Positions 43,347 to 53,423 of a stretch of DNA of 64,000 nt are shown one piece after another. The notes under the pieces were generated by a model. That model saw only the letters and a program-made list of their open reading frames with translations, did not search any database and had not been told where the DNA came from. Both the position numbers and the translations under genes were made by a program. This stretch comes from Halomicrobium zhouii (lineage in GTDB: Archaea; Halobacteriota; Halobacteria; Halobacteriales; Haloarculaceae), in NCBI RefSeq assembly GCF_900114435.1, contig NZ_FOZK01000001.1:186001-250000 (forward strand). The letters run 5' to 3'. Within the stretch, counting starts at the first letter, position 1; each line of letters starts with the position of its first letter.

Positions 43347-45844
43347 CAGAAGTCACCCAGGCTGGACTGGTCTTCGTCGTCTTCGGCACTCTCCGACGGG
43401 ATTCCTCCGCCGTCGCCGCTGGCTGCGCTTCGCTCTCGCCGCTCGTAGGAGACGTCGTCGCTTGGTTCCACATCCTCCATCGACGGGTCGCGGTGGCCGG
43501 CGTTCTCCAGGACGGTCTCGGCGGTCTTCTCCCGGCCACGCAGCGCGGCGAGGACGACGGACTTGTCGGCGTCCCGGAGGTCGGCGCGGGTCTCGATGCC
43601 GGCGTCGAACAGCCGGCGGGCGCGCTTGCGACCGACGCCGCGGATGCCGGCCAGGTCGACCAGTTCCTCGCGGACGCCGTGTTCGACGCGCGTGCGGGCC
43701 TTGCGAACGCCCGGCGTCGCCGCGAGGTCCAGTTCGCTGGCTAGCGACTCGGCGGCGCCCAGCAGCCACTGGGCCGTCTCGACCTTCCCGCGGATGTCGC
43801 CCGGGCCGACGCCGTAGCGCTCGGTGATCTGGTCCTCGTCGACCTCGCTGGCCCAGTCTTCGAGGAGGCGCGCCGTCTTCAGGGCGGAGAGCCAGTCGTC
43901 GAAGCGGTTGTCTTCGTACTCCGAGGGCATCGCGCCGAGGAACTCCGCTTCCCGCTCGTAGGCGACCATCGAGTACTCCTCCTGGTCGCCCGAACGGAGG
44001 TAGAGCTGGTACATGTCCGGCGTGCGCGAGACGAGGTGGTACAGTCCCATCGCCGTCGGGTCCGGAATCTCGTCGTCCTCGACGTTGCGCTCCTCGCCGC
44101 CTTCCTCTGCTCCCCCATCGTCGTCGGAGACCAGGTCGCTCGCCGTCGTGAAGCCAGGCGGCTCGCCGTCTGCGTCCGCGGCTTCCCGTCCGTCGTGGGG
44201 CGACTGCGTGTCCTGCTGTCCAGCGGTTCGCTCCCACTCCCGCAGGCCGTCGATTATCTCGGCGGCGCTCATCGGGTCGAGGTAGAGCCGGGAGACGGTG
44301 TGGCCCAGCGAGGTGGCAGAGAGTTCGTCACCCTCGCGTTCGAGGAAGTCGTTGACCTGGAGGTAGGCGAGCACGTCGTCGACGACTGCCTCCAGCCGGC
44401 CGCTCTCGGTGGTCTGGGTGGCATAGAGCGTTCGGTCGAGGAAGTCGAGCAGCCCCTCGCGCGACCGGGCGAAGCCGCTGGCGACGGTGGCCAGCAGGTG
44501 TGTGCGGAGCGCTGGCTCTGCGGCGAGCTTGGAGCGGACTGGTTCGGGGTCGGCCCAGACGTAGCGTTCGAACAGTTCGTCCAGTTCGTCGTGGCTGTTG
44601 GCCAGCAGGACGGCCTCCCCGTAGGGGTCCAGCCCCGGGCGGCCCGCTCGCCCCATCATCTGGTGGACCTCCAGGACGGAGAGGGGCTGCATGCCGCCGG
44701 CGGTGCCGTCGTAGCGGCGCCAGTCGCGGACGACGACGCGGCGGCTCGGCGTGTTGACGCCAGCCGCGAGCGTGGGCGTGGCGCTGACCACCTTCAGCAG
44801 GCGGTCGCGGAAGGCGTCCTCGACGAGTTCTCTGTGTTCGGGCGCAAGCCCAGCATGGTGAAAAGCCGCTCCGCCCGCGACGGCGTCGGCCAGGTCGTCG
44901 CTCGTCTCGGTGTCGCTGACGTCCCGGATCTCGCTGGCGACGCCCTGGAGCTTCTCCCGTTCCTCGCCGGAGAGGAAGGGTTCGACGGTGTTTGCGAGCC
45001 GCCGGGCCGCGGCCTCGGCGTTCCGGCGGGAGTTGACGAAGACGAGCGTCGACCCCTCGTCTTCGAGCGTGTCGCGGACGATGGCCGCGGTGGGCTTCTC
45101 GTTGCCACGGACCGGGAGTTCGCTCTGGCTCCCGTCCTCCAGGTGGAGCGCCTGGCCGTAGTGGACCCCCTTCTGCAACTCGATGGGGCGCCAGTCCGAG
45201 TCCACGAGGTGGGCGTCGAGCCACTCGGCGAGTTCGGCGGCGTTGCCGATGGTCGCCGAGAGCGCGACGGTCTGCATGTCCGGGTTGATACGGCGGAGTT
45301 TCGCGAGCGTGACTTCGAGCGTGGGGCCTCGTTCGCCATCGTCGACGAGGTGGACCTCGTCGGTGACGACGCAGGAGAGGTCTTCGAGCCACGGCGCGTC
45401 GTTGCGGACCAGGGAGTCCACCTTCTCGCTGGTCGCGACGACGATGTCCTTGCTGGCGAGCCACCCGCCCTCGGACTCGTAGTTGCCAGTCGAGACGCCG
45501 ACGTCGAGGCCGTACTGCTCGAACTCCTCGAACTCGGCTTTCTTCTCGCTCGCGAGCGCGCGCAGGGGGACGATGTAGAGGGCGGTCCCGCCGGCGGCTC
45601 TTTCGTCGTCCTTGTCGGCCTCGGCAGCGTCTTCGGCAGGCCCCCCAGCGATCGCAGATAGCATCGCTAACTGCGCGATGAGCGTCTTCCCGCTGGCGGT
45701 GGGGATGCTCGCGACGAGGTTCTGTCCCCGCGTGACGCCGGCCTCGACCGCCTCGGCCTGGGGCGGATACAGCGACTCGATCCCCTCGTTCCTGAGGTGG
45801 TCGGGTAACCAGTCGGGCACGCTCGGCAGGTCCGCGACGTCCAT
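43346..45844 (-). CDS. hel308: Hel308 DNA helicase
   Basis: Ski2-like 3'-5' DNA helicase acting at stalled forks, 832 residues. Walker [11 protein letters not shown] (about 45-54), DEVH (motif II, in [11 protein letters not shown]), motif [11 protein letters not shown], and motif [14 protein letters not shown] are present, followed by winged-helix, ratchet and HhH domains; the Hh[17 protein letters not shown] is near 730-745. Acidic inserts (after about 540) are halophile-typical. First gene of the hel308-cgi121 pair. Confidence 0.96.
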   Translation of the reverse strand: MDVADLPSVPDWLPDHLRNEGIESLYPPQAEAVEAGVTRGQNLVASIPTASGKTLIAQLAMLSAIAGGPAEDAAEADKDDERAAGGTALYIVPLRALASEKKAEFEEFEQYGLDVGVSTGNYESEGGWLASKDIVVATSEKVDSLVRNDAPWLEDLSCVVTDEVHLVDDGERGPTLEVTLAKLRRINPDMQTVALSATIGNAAELAEWLDAHLVDSDWRPIELQKGVHYGQALHLEDGSQSELPVRGNEKPTAAIVRDTLEDEGSTLVFVNSRRNAEAAARRLANTVEPFLSGEEREKLQGVASEIRDVSDTETSDDLADAVAGGAAFHHAGLAPEHRELVEDAFRDRLLKVVSATPTLAAGVNTPSRRVVVRDWRRYDGTAGGMQPLSVLEVHQMMGRAGRPGLDPYGEAVLLANSHDELDELFERYVWADPEPVRSKLAAEPALRTHLLATVASGFARSREGLLDFLDRTLYATQTTESGRLEAVVDDVLAYLQVNDFLEREGDELSATSLGHTVSRLYLDPMSAAEIIDGLREWERTAGQQDTQSPHDGREAADADGEPPGFTTASDLVSDDDGGAEEGGEERNVEDDEIPDPTAMGLYHLVSRTPDMYQLYLRSGDQEEYSMVAYEREAEFLGAMPSEYEDNRFDDWLSALKTARLLEDWASEVDEDQITERYGVGPGDIRGKVETAQWLLGAAESLASELDLAATPGVRKARTRVEHGVREELVDLAGIRGVGRKRARRLFDAGIETRADLRDADKSVVLAALRGREKTAETVLENAGHRDPSMEDVEPSDDVSYERRERSAASGDGGGIPSESAEDDEDQSSLGDF

Positions 45845-45946
45845 TAGGGCGACCTTTGCCCCTCCCGCCGTTTAAACTGTCGCCCGCGCGCGGCGTGTGC
45901 TAGTCGGCCACAAGAAATTAACCCGCCACGGCCTTACTCCGATGCC

Positions 45947-47197
45947 ATGGCTACTGTCGAGGAGCCGATCAGGGTTCTCCTCGTCGACGACGACCCCGAC
46001 CTCGGGGCCGTCACCAGCATGCATCTCGAACGCCAGGACGACGCCTTCGAGACGCAGGTCACCCACTCCGCCGCCGAGGCGCTGGACGTCCTCGACGGCG
46101 ACGTCGACTGCGTCGTCAGCGACTACGAGATGCCCGAGCAGGACGGCCTGGACCTGCTCCGCGAGGTCCGCGAGTACGACGCGACGGTGCCGTTCGTCCT
46201 CTTCACCGGCCGCGGCAGCGAGGAGATCGCCAGCGAGGCCATCTCGGCCGGCGTCACCGACTACCTCCAGAAAGGGACCGGGACCGACCAGTACGCCGTC
46301 CTCGCCAACCGGATCCGCAACGCCGTCGCCCACCGGCGCTCGGCCGAGGCCGCCGCCGAGACGGAGTCCCGCTACCAGACGCTGGTCGAGAGCTCGCCGA
46401 ACGCCATCCTCGTCCACGACGGCGAGGCGATCCGGTACGCGAACGAGCGACTCGTCGAACTCGCCGGCGCCGCCGACGCTGACGAGGTGTTCGGCTGTGA
46501 CCCCGTCTCGCTGGTCCACCCCGAGGACCGCGAGCGCCTGGCCGACCGGGTCGACCGCGTGCTCCGGGACCGGGAGTCCGCCGGCTGGCTCTCCTGGCGC
46601 CTCCGCCGGTTCGACGGCGGGATTCGCAGGGTAGAGAGCCGGGCCGCCCCGGTCGTCTTCGAGGGCGTCCGCGCCTCCCAGGTCGTCCTCCGGGACGTCA
46701 CCGACCGCTACTGCCGGGAACAGCGCCTGGAAGCGCTTCACGACGCGACCAGGCGCCTGCTCGTCGCGGGGGACCGCGGAACCGTCGCCGACGTCGCGCT
46801 CGACGTCGTCGAGAACGTCTTCGACGAGTCCGTCGCCGTGGTCTGGGAGTACGACTCCGGCGACGATAGCCTCGCCCCGCTCGCCGCCACCGAGAACGCC
46901 ACTCGCATCGCCGAGAAAGCGGGCCTCGAAGCCGGCGTCTCGCCGCTCCCCGACTGGGCCGTCGAGATGACCGTCTTCGAAGCGGGCGATTCCCGCGTCG
47001 TCGAGGAGTACGGCGACCGCGACGACGCCGTCACCGACGCCTTCGAGACCGTTTTCATGTATCCGCTCGGCGAGCATGGCCTGCTCGCCATCGGCTCGAC
47101 CGACCCGCGGACGTTCGACGACGCCGAGCGCGACCTGGTGGGCATCCTCGCCCGCTCCGTCGCCGCCACGTTCGACCGGCTGGAGAGTGGAGAGTAG
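45947..47197 (+). CDS. Receiver-PAS-GAF signalling protein without kinase domain
   Basis: 416 residues: a REC domain (about 8-122) with acidic pair in LLVDDDPD and phospho-acceptor Asp59 in VVSDYEMP; a PAS domain (about 140-255); and a GAF domain (about 262-412). Histidine-kinase H-box and ATPase motifs are absent, as is an HTH output domain. It would accept phosphate and sense a ligand, then signal through protein contact. Neighbours give no cognate kinase. Confidence 0.87.
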   Translation: MATVEEPIRVLLVDDDPDLGAVTSMHLERQDDAFETQVTHSAAEALDVLDGDVDCVVSDYEMPEQDGLDLLREVREYDATVPFVLFTGRGSEEIASEAISAGVTDYLQKGTGTDQYAVLANRIRNAVAHRRSAEAAAETESRYQTLVESSPNAILVHDGEAIRYANERLVELAGAADADEVFGCDPVSLVHPEDRERLADRVDRVLRDRESAGWLSWRLRRFDGGIRRVESRAAPVVFEGVRASQVVLRDVTDRYCREQRLEALHDATRRLLVAGDRGTVADVALDVVENVFDESVAVVWEYDSGDDSLAPLAATENATRIAEKAGLEAGVSPLPDWAVEMTVFEAGDSRVVEEYGDRDDAVTDAFETVFMYPLGEHGLLAIGSTDPRTFDDAERDLVGILARSVAATFDRLESGE

Positions 47198-47266
47198 GAT
47201 CTTCTGGATCCGCTAGGTCGGCCCGCATCCCGAACGCTAAGGACCGTCCGGACGAACTACCCACTA

Positions 47267-47512
47267 ATGCGAATCGAGTACGACCGCGACACCTGCATCG
47301 GGATGTTCCAGTGCGTCGCCGAGTGGGACGCCTTCGAGCGGGACGAGGACGCCGGCAAAGCAGTGCTTGCGGATAGCGAGGAGACCGAGGACGGCCTGTT
47401 CGTCCGCGAGGTGCCCGAGGGATCGGAACTCGACGCCAAGTTCGCGGCGCGGGCCTGTCCGGTCGAGGCCATCACCGTCTACGACGACGACGGCGAACAG
47501 ATCGTCCCCTGA
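47267..47512 (+). CDS. Single-cluster ferredoxin, three-cysteine type
   Basis: 81 residues. Cysteines occur as C-IGMFQ-C near residues 10-16 and later ACPVEAI. The middle cysteine of the usual CxxCxxC is replaced (Met-Phe), leaving three ligands, which favours a [3Fe-4S] cluster. Small cytosolic electron carrier, possibly for an oxidoreductase such as the flavoprotein encoded next. ATG at 47267 is unambiguous. Confidence 0.85.
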   Translation: MRIEYDRDTCIGMFQCVAEWDAFERDEDAGKAVLADSEETEDGLFVREVPEGSELDAKFAARACPVEAITVYDDDGEQIVP

Positions 47513-47544
47513 GGCGGCTGCCAGAGTCCGCCCGGTCGCCACGA

Positions 47545-47612
47545 ACCCGTCCACGTTCCGCACCCGTTCACGTCCAGCACCCGTCCACGTCCAGCACCCG
47601 TCCACGCCGTCG
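47545..47612. repeat. Four tandem 17-bp repeats
   Basis: ACCCGT-begun units at 47545, 47562, 47579 and 47596, period 17, consensus ACCCGTCCACGTCCAGC with few changes. They lie between the ferredoxin and flavoprotein genes, about 145-210 nt before the latter's ATG, in a 244-base gap with no other feature. Confidence 0.8.
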
Positions 47613-47756
47613 ATCGCACGCCGGCACCGTCGGCTTTGGGTGACACACTCTCGCATTTTCACGCCTTCTAACAGAATGTCAGATAGTGTGGATTAAGTAT
47701 GAGACGCACTGTGATACCATCGAGCGACTGCGATATCGCCGAACAATCCACGATCT

Positions 47757-49163
47757 ATGGTTGACACTTACGACCTCGTCATCGTCGGCGGAGGCATCAG
47801 TGGCGCGTCGCTGCTCTACACCGTCGCGAAGTTCACCGACGTCGAGCGCGTCGCACTACTCGAAAAGGAAGAGGAGATCGCGGCGATCAACTCCCACCAC
47901 ACGAACAACTCTCAGACGCTGCACTTCGGGGACATCGAGACGAACTACACCCTGGAGAAGGCCGAGGACGTCAAGGAGGGTGCCGAGTTGCTGGCCGGCT
48001 ACCTCGAGAGCGTCGACGCGGACCGCGAGATGCACAGCAAGCGCTCGAAGATGGTGCTCGCGGTCGGCGAGGAGGAGGTCGCCGAACTGGAAGAGCGCTA
48101 CCACGAGGAGGGCTTCGGCGACCTGTTCCCGAAGCTCGAACCGATCGAGCGCGAGGAGATCGCCGAGATCGAACCCGCCGTCGTCGAGGGCCGGGACCCC
48201 GACGTCCCGATGCTGGCGCTGCAGACGCCCGACGGCTACGTCGTCGACTACGGCATGGTCTCGAACTCCTTCGTCGAGGCCGCCCGCGCCCAGGACGGCG
48301 TCGACGTACTGACGGGGACCGAAGTCCGCGACATCCGGGAGACCGCCGACGGGTTCACCATCGACACCGAGGAGGCCCTCATCGAGGCCGACGCGACGGT
48401 CGTCGCCGCCGGCTCCCACAGCCTCCAGATCGCCCAGGAGATGGGCTACGGCGAGGATCTGTCCCTGCTCCCCGTCGCTGGCAGCTTCTTCCTGGCCGAC
48501 GACCTGCTGAACGGGAAGGTGTACACCCTCCAGATGAAGAAGCTCCCCTTCGCCGCGGTCCACGGCGACGCCGACGTCCACGACGGCTCCATCACCCGGT
48601 TCGGCCCGACGGCGAAGGTCGTCCCGACGCTCGAACGCGGCGAGTACGAGACCGTCCAGGACTTCCTCGACGTGTTCGGCCTCAACCCCGATTCGTTCCT
48701 CAGCTACGGGAACATCCTCGCCGACCGCATCCTGCTGCCCTACGTCCTCCGCAACCTCGTCTACGACGTCCCGGAGGCCGGCGCGCGAGCGTTCCTCCCC
48801 CACGTCCAGAAGGTCGTCCCGAACGTCGACCTGGAGGACATCGAGCGCGCCGAGGGCTACGGCGGCGTCCGCCCGCAGATCGTCGACACCTCCGAGAAGT
48901 CGCTGGACATGGGCGAGGCGAAGATCGTCGGCGACGGCGTCATCTTCAACATCACGCCCTCGCCGGGGGCCTCGACCTGCCTGAAGAACGCGATGAAGGA
49001 CACGCACACGCTCGTCGAGTTCTTCGAGGGCGAGATCGAGTTCGACGAGGAGTCGTTCCGCGAGGCCACCATCGGCAACTTCCCGCGTGCCGACGGGGCC
49101 ACGGCGGACGGTGCGAGTGACGCGACCGTCGACGAGGCCGACGCGGCCGCCGCCGACGACTGA
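47757..49163 (+). CDS. FAD-dependent oxidoreductase, malate:quinone oxidoreductase-like
   Basis: 468 residues. VIVGGGISGASLL (8-20) is the FAD dinucleotide motif. INSHHTNNSQTLHFGDIETN resembles the MQO N-terminal segment, and YGGVRPQIVDT with FNITPSPGASTCLKNA near the end the MQO/2-hydroxyglutarate oxidase C-terminus. Likely oxidises a 2-hydroxyacid (malate favoured) and passes electrons to quinone at the membrane. The last 25 residues are an acidic Ala/Asp tail. Substrate assignment is tentative. Confidence 0.8.
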   Translation: MVDTYDLVIVGGGISGASLLYTVAKFTDVERVALLEKEEEIAAINSHHTNNSQTLHFGDIETNYTLEKAEDVKEGAELLAGYLESVDADREMHSKRSKMVLAVGEEEVAELEERYHEEGFGDLFPKLEPIEREEIAEIEPAVVEGRDPDVPMLALQTPDGYVVDYGMVSNSFVEAARAQDGVDVLTGTEVRDIRETADGFTIDTEEALIEADATVVAAGSHSLQIAQEMGYGEDLSLLPVAGSFFLADDLLNGKVYTLQMKKLPFAAVHGDADVHDGSITRFGPTAKVVPTLERGEYETVQDFLDVFGLNPDSFLSYGNILADRILLPYVLRNLVYDVPEAGARAFLPHVQKVVPNVDLEDIERAEGYGGVRPQIVDTSEKSLDMGEAKIVGDGVIFNITPSPGASTCLKNAMKDTHTLVEFFEGEIEFDEESFREATIGNFPRADGATADGASDATVDEADAAAADD

Positions 49164-49454
49164 CCGCTCCGGTCTCTTCTTCGACGACTCGCCGGGGGTC
49201 GCTCGACTGCTTCGCGGGCGTCGAGCGGAGCGAGTGCGACGGCGACCCGGTGTACCCGGCCAGTTCACCGGCGGAGCCGTCGATCGAGGCCGTCGATTCC
49301 GTCCGAGGGGGGCGCCTACCCAGTCTCCCGTCGTTTCCCAGTCGCCTGAACCCGTGCGTACTCCGGGTCGCTGTCGTCCGGACGCCTTCTTCCTGCGAGA
49401 GCAGACCTGCGACAGGGAGTTCCGCCCGCCGCTGCACTGGGCCGAGTAGCTCGT
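49164..49454. other. Gene-free gap between convergent genes
   Basis: About 290 bases between the ends of the flavoprotein and propeller genes. A GC-rich imperfect hairpin (GTCGCTCGACTGC...CGAGTGCGAC, about 49199-49240) could terminate transcription. Nothing else is seen. Confidence 0.4.
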
Positions 49455-50717
49455 TTACTCGCTTCCCTCCGCCACCCCGATGGCGTGGATCTCGTCGTAC
49501 GTGCCGTTCTCGCCGTGGAACTGGGCGTAGATGTGGCCGTCTGCGACGGCGAAATCGACGAGGGTGCGGCTCGACCACGGGTCGACAGCGTCGGTATGGT
49601 ACCGCCAGCGCATCTCGCCGGACGACGGGTCGATACCGTAGAACGTCCCCTTGCTGTTCGCCGCGACGAGGAGGTCACCGACGCGAGCGACACCGGGCTC
49701 CCAGTCCCGCCTTCCGCAGGCCGCATCGTCCGTGAAGCGCCACTCGACGGACCCGGTGGCGGCGTCGAGTGCGACGAGTGGCGTGTTGGGATGGCTGTCT
49801 GACACGTAGACGCGGTCGTCGTCGACGACCGGCGAGGTCGGATAGTAGCGGCGTACTTCGTCAGACACGTAGCGCCAGATGCGGTCGCCCGAGTCGAGGT
49901 CGTACGCGTCGAGCGCCCCTTCGGTGGCCGCGTAGAGCACCCCGTCGGACACGACCGGGGCCGTGACGAGATCGAATTCGAAGACGCGCTGCTCGCTGCC
50001 GTCCGTGGCGTCGAGTTCCGCGACGCGGTGGTCTGATTCGAAGAACACGGACCCGCCGGCGACGGCCGGTGGTGTCTCGTCCACGTTCCGGTCGGTCTGC
50101 CACAGCTGGTCGTAGCTCTCTACGTCGACTGCGGTGATCGTGTTCCGGTCGTTGTTGAGGACGTAGAGCGTTCCGTCGGCGACTGCCGGTGGGGCGACGA
50201 CGGGCGGCGTGGCATCGATTTCGTCGGCCGTCAGTCGCTGTCCGAGTCGCTCGCCCGTCTCGGCGTCGAGCTTTATCAGGCGCATGCCCGTTGCGACGTG
50301 GAGCGATCCGTCCGCCGCGACGATCGTTCGGGGGGTCTGGGTGAGTTCGGCGCTCCAGACTTCCTCACCCGACTCGGCGTCGAACGCCCAGACTCCGGGG
50401 GTCTGGTCGTTGGCGCTCTGGCGGGCGTCGTACACCAGCCCGCCGGCGACGCAGGGGTCCTGGGTTTGATCCCCGTATAGCCCGTTTTCGGCGGTCCACA
50501 GCGTTTCCGGTGCCGTCTGGGGTGCCGTCCCCGCCGGATTGTAGCCGGTGTTGCCGCTGTCGAACTTGAACCGGGGCCAGTCGGTGGGGTCGGCCGCCGA
50601 AGTCGCACCGTTCCGTTGGCTCGAGCCGTTGCTCGTCTGTCCTGACACCGCCGTGGCGAAGCCGGTCGCGCCGATCGCCGCACCGATCGTTCCGATGAAT
50701 GTCCTTCGTGTGGGCAT
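49455..50717 (-). CDS. Tat-exported PQQ-like beta-propeller protein
   Basis: 420 residues. Signal RRTFIGTIGAAIGATGFATA with twin arginine at 4-5 predicts Tat export. A Ser/Asn-rich linker precedes blades such as VWAFDAESGEEVWSAEL and LIKLDAETGERL and later WRFTDDAACG. No enzyme site is seen. It resembles the 29783-31003 protein in plan but differs in sequence; both may be cell-surface scaffold or sensor proteins. Confidence 0.85.
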   Translation of the reverse strand: MPTRRTFIGTIGAAIGATGFATAVSGQTSNGSSQRNGATSAADPTDWPRFKFDSGNTGYNPAGTAPQTAPETLWTAENGLYGDQTQDPCVAGGLVYDARQSANDQTPGVWAFDAESGEEVWSAELTQTPRTIVAADGSLHVATGMRLIKLDAETGERLGQRLTADEIDATPPVVAPPAVADGTLYVLNNDRNTITAVDVESYDQLWQTDRNVDETPPAVAGGSVFFESDHRVAELDATDGSEQRVFEFDLVTAPVVSDGVLYAATEGALDAYDLDSGDRIWRYVSDEVRRYYPTSPVVDDDRVYVSDSHPNTPLVALDAATGSVEWRFTDDAACGRRDWEPGVARVGDLLVAANSKGTFYGIDPSSGEMRWRYHTDAVDPWSSRTLVDFAVADGHIYAQFHGENGTYDEIHAIGVAEGSE

Positions 50718-50882
50718 GACTTCGATTCGCCACCTCGGGGGACGGGGATTTACTTAACGACCCGCTAGACCACACCGAATCCCGTCAAGCGACAAAAGAC
50801 GAATGCCGTCCCGCGGCGGATTCCACCGGGTTCGCCCGTTCGTCCGAAAACGACAGGACCCTCCCGCGCACACTCCGAGTAG

Positions 50883-52355
50883 ATGGTCCGCGACGTCCCG
50901 CGTCGGCTCGTCGAAGGATTTCCCGCGCTCCTCGCGCGCCTCGGCCTCGTAGAGCGAGAGAAGGCCACCGAAGCGCTGGATCTCGCCGCGCCGGTGATGG
51001 TCACCGGCGGACTCCGGATCCTCCTGCGCATCGCCGACTTCGCGATGGTGGGGCTGGCACTCGGCGACGCCGCGATCGCCGGCCTCGAACTCGGGTTCCA
51101 GTACTACTTCGTCGGCTTCGGGCTCTCGCTTGCGATCACGTCGGGGACGATCAGCGTCGTCTCCCGGCTCCAGGGCGCGGGCGAATCGGCCCGGGCCAAC
51201 CTGGCGGTCAAGCAGTCGCTGTGGCTCGGCCTCGCCATCTCCGTCCCGCTCACGCTCGTCTCGTGGTTCCACGCGCCGGCGCTGGTCGGCGTGCTCACCG
51301 ACGACCCGGACGCCATCCGGAACGGCGCGACCTACCTCTCTATCGTGATGATCGCGCTCGTCCCGCGCTTCTGGAGCATGATCGCCGCGCGAGCGCTGGC
51401 CGGCAGCGCGGACACGCGCACGCCGATGTACGTCCGCCTGCTCACCCTTCCCACCAACATCGCGCTCAACGCGGTACTCATCTTCGGGCTGGGCCCCGCT
51501 CCCGCGCTCGGCATCGCCGGCGCGGCCATCGGCACCGTCGTCGCCAACGCGCTCGCCGGGGCGGTCTTCTTCGCGCTGCTGGTCTCCGGGCGCTACGTGG
51601 TCACCCTCGACCTCGGCGGGCGGCAGTTCGACCTCGGACTCCTCACCGAAATCGTCCGCGTCGCGCTGCCGCTGACCGGGATGCGCCTGCTCCAGACGTT
51701 CGCCCGCTTCCCCTTCCTGTTCGTGCTGGGGACGCTCGGGACGCCCGTCGTCGCGGCTTACGCCATCGGCAACCGGGTGATGCAACTCGCGCTGATGCCC
51801 GCCTGGGGCTACTCGACGGCGGCGAGCACGCTCGTCGGCCAGCACGTCGGCTCCGGCGACGACCGGTCGGCGACGGACTACGGCTGGCAGACCCTGCGCA
51901 TCGCGCTGGTGACCCAGCTGATCATCGCCGTCGTCGTGGTGACGCTCGCCCGCCCCATCGCCGCCGCCTTCGGCACCGAGAACCCCGACCTGACGGTGCA
52001 GTTCGTCCGGGCGTTCGCGCTGGGCGTCGCCGGCTTCAGCGTCTCGCGGACGATGCGCGGGAGCCTGCGCGGCGCAGGCGACACCCGCTGGCCGCTCTAC
52101 GGGACCGTCCTGGGGGCCTACGTCTACCGCCTCCCCGTGGCCTTCCTCGCGCTCCCGGCCGGCTTCGCCGTGACCGTCCCCCTCGTCGGCGTCACGCTGG
52201 CCCCCGGACTCGGCTGGGGCCTGCCCGCCGTCTACGCCGCCATCGTCGGCGACTTCTACCTCAAGGCCGCCGTCAACACCGGCCGGTTCTGGTCGGGGAA
52301 GTGGCGCGACGTGGCCCGGGCCTCTGGCGTCGGCGCGGGCGCCGGTGACGACTGA
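50883..52355 (+). CDS. MATE-family efflux transporter
   Basis: 490 residues with twelve predicted helices in two halves. Features of DinF/NorM-like MATE exporters are PVMVTGGLRILLRIADFAMVG at the first helix and GNRVMQLALMPAWGYSTAAS in the second half. Would export organic cations or metabolites using an ion gradient; substrate unknown. It starts at ATG 50883 and diverges from the Tat propeller gene, with 165 bases between. Confidence 0.92.
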   Translation: MVRDVPRRLVEGFPALLARLGLVEREKATEALDLAAPVMVTGGLRILLRIADFAMVGLALGDAAIAGLELGFQYYFVGFGLSLAITSGTISVVSRLQGAGESARANLAVKQSLWLGLAISVPLTLVSWFHAPALVGVLTDDPDAIRNGATYLSIVMIALVPRFWSMIAARALAGSADTRTPMYVRLLTLPTNIALNAVLIFGLGPAPALGIAGAAIGTVVANALAGAVFFALLVSGRYVVTLDLGGRQFDLGLLTEIVRVALPLTGMRLLQTFARFPFLFVLGTLGTPVVAAYAIGNRVMQLALMPAWGYSTAASTLVGQHVGSGDDRSATDYGWQTLRIALVTQLIIAVVVVTLARPIAAAFGTENPDLTVQFVRAFALGVAGFSVSRTMRGSLRGAGDTRWPLYGTVLGAYVYRLPVAFLALPAGFAVTVPLVGVTLAPGLGWGLPAVYAAIVGDFYLKAAVNTGRFWSGKWRDVARASGVGAGAGDD

Positions 52356-52447
52356 CGGCCGCGAGGATGGGCCCGTACCACCTCTCTAAGGCCGCTACGT
52401 AGTACGTCGCTAGTAATGGTGGGGGCACTCCTCTGGTATCTCGAACG

Positions 52448-53179
52448 ATGTCCGACCCGACGCTGACGCGACGCCGGATGGCCGCCCTGGCCGGTGCCTC
52501 CGCCGCGTCGCTGGCCGGCTGTAGCGGGATACTGAACGACTCGTCGCCCGAGGAGGCGACCGACGCCGGAAGCGGTGGCGACGGGAGTGGCGGCGCAGGG
52601 AGTGACGGCGCCGACGACGAGACTGGCGCCGGTGACGACGGGAGCGGCGGTGGCGGTGACGGGTCCGATTCGGGGAGCGGCGGCGACAACACCGACGGCT
52701 CCGACGCAACGGAAACCGAGACCATCCCGCTGCAGTCGGAACCCAGGGACAGTCTCACGGTCTCGATGGTGGCGGGCGAAGACGGCACGAAACTCCAGTT
52801 CGACCCGCCGCTGGTCTGGGTGGAGACTGGCGGCACGGTCACCTGGGGCCTCGAGAGCGGGAATCACTCGGCGACGGCCTACCACCCCGACAACGACCGC
52901 CCGCAGCGGATCCCCGAGGACGCGTCGTCCTTCGACAGCGGGGTGCTGGCGGAGTCGAACCCGACCTTCGAGCACACGTTCGAGACGCCCGGCGTCTACG
53001 ACTACTACTGCGAGCCCCACCGGGCCAACGGCATGGTCGGGACGGTCGTCGTCGGCCGGCCGGACCCGGACGGGCAGCCCGGCCTCGCCGACCCCCAGGA
53101 CGAACTGCTCGACGCCGCCAGCGAGTCGATCACGAAGCTGAACGAGCGAACGCGGACGCTCCTGGAGGACGCGGATTGA
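52448..53179 (+). CDS. Halocyanin-like blue copper protein, Tat lipoprotein
   Basis: 243 residues. RRRM (8-11) plus LAGC (lipobox, Cys25) predict a Tat-exported lipid-anchored protein. A Gly/Asp/Ser linker leads to a cupredoxin domain with copper ligands in GNHSATAYH and YYCEPHRANGM (His, Cys, His, Met). Extracellular electron carrier, as halocyanins are. A short C-terminal helix ends the protein. Confidence 0.9.
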   Translation: MSDPTLTRRRMAALAGASAASLAGCSGILNDSSPEEATDAGSGGDGSGGAGSDGADDETGAGDDGSGGGGDGSDSGSGGDNTDGSDATETETIPLQSEPRDSLTVSMVAGEDGTKLQFDPPLVWVETGGTVTWGLESGNHSATAYHPDNDRPQRIPEDASSFDSGVLAESNPTFEHTFETPGVYDYYCEPHRANGMVGTVVVGRPDPDGQPGLADPQDELLDAASESITKLNERTRTLLEDAD

Positions 53180-53327
53180 GGCGGACTGGCACGGACTGAC
53201 GACGGCAGGCCGGCGGCGGTCGATGCTGGTCGCCGCTGTCGATGCTGGTCGTCGCCACCACCAGGGATGCTCGTCGTCGCCGCCGAGAACTGAAGCTTTA
53301 ATGTCGGCCCCTTTCGAAACTGAACGT

Positions 53328-53423
53328 ATGAGCACGGCAACGAAGATCGTCGTCGGCACGGTCGGCATCTCCGCACTCCTCTCGCTCCTCGTCGTCGCCA
53401 GCTTCGTCCTCGTCCCGGCGTGA
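53328..53423 (+). CDS. 31-residue membrane micro-protein
   Basis: ATG at 53328 opens 31 codons: MSTATKIVVGTVGISAL followed by a hydrophobic run, one membrane helix. TATA-like GCTTTAATG (53295-53303) lies about 29 nt upstream, and the stop TGA shares one base with the ATG of the next gene (TGATG). Together these argue for a real two-cistron transcript. Function unknown. Confidence 0.6.
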   Translation: MSTATKIVVGTVGISALLSLLVVASFVLVPA

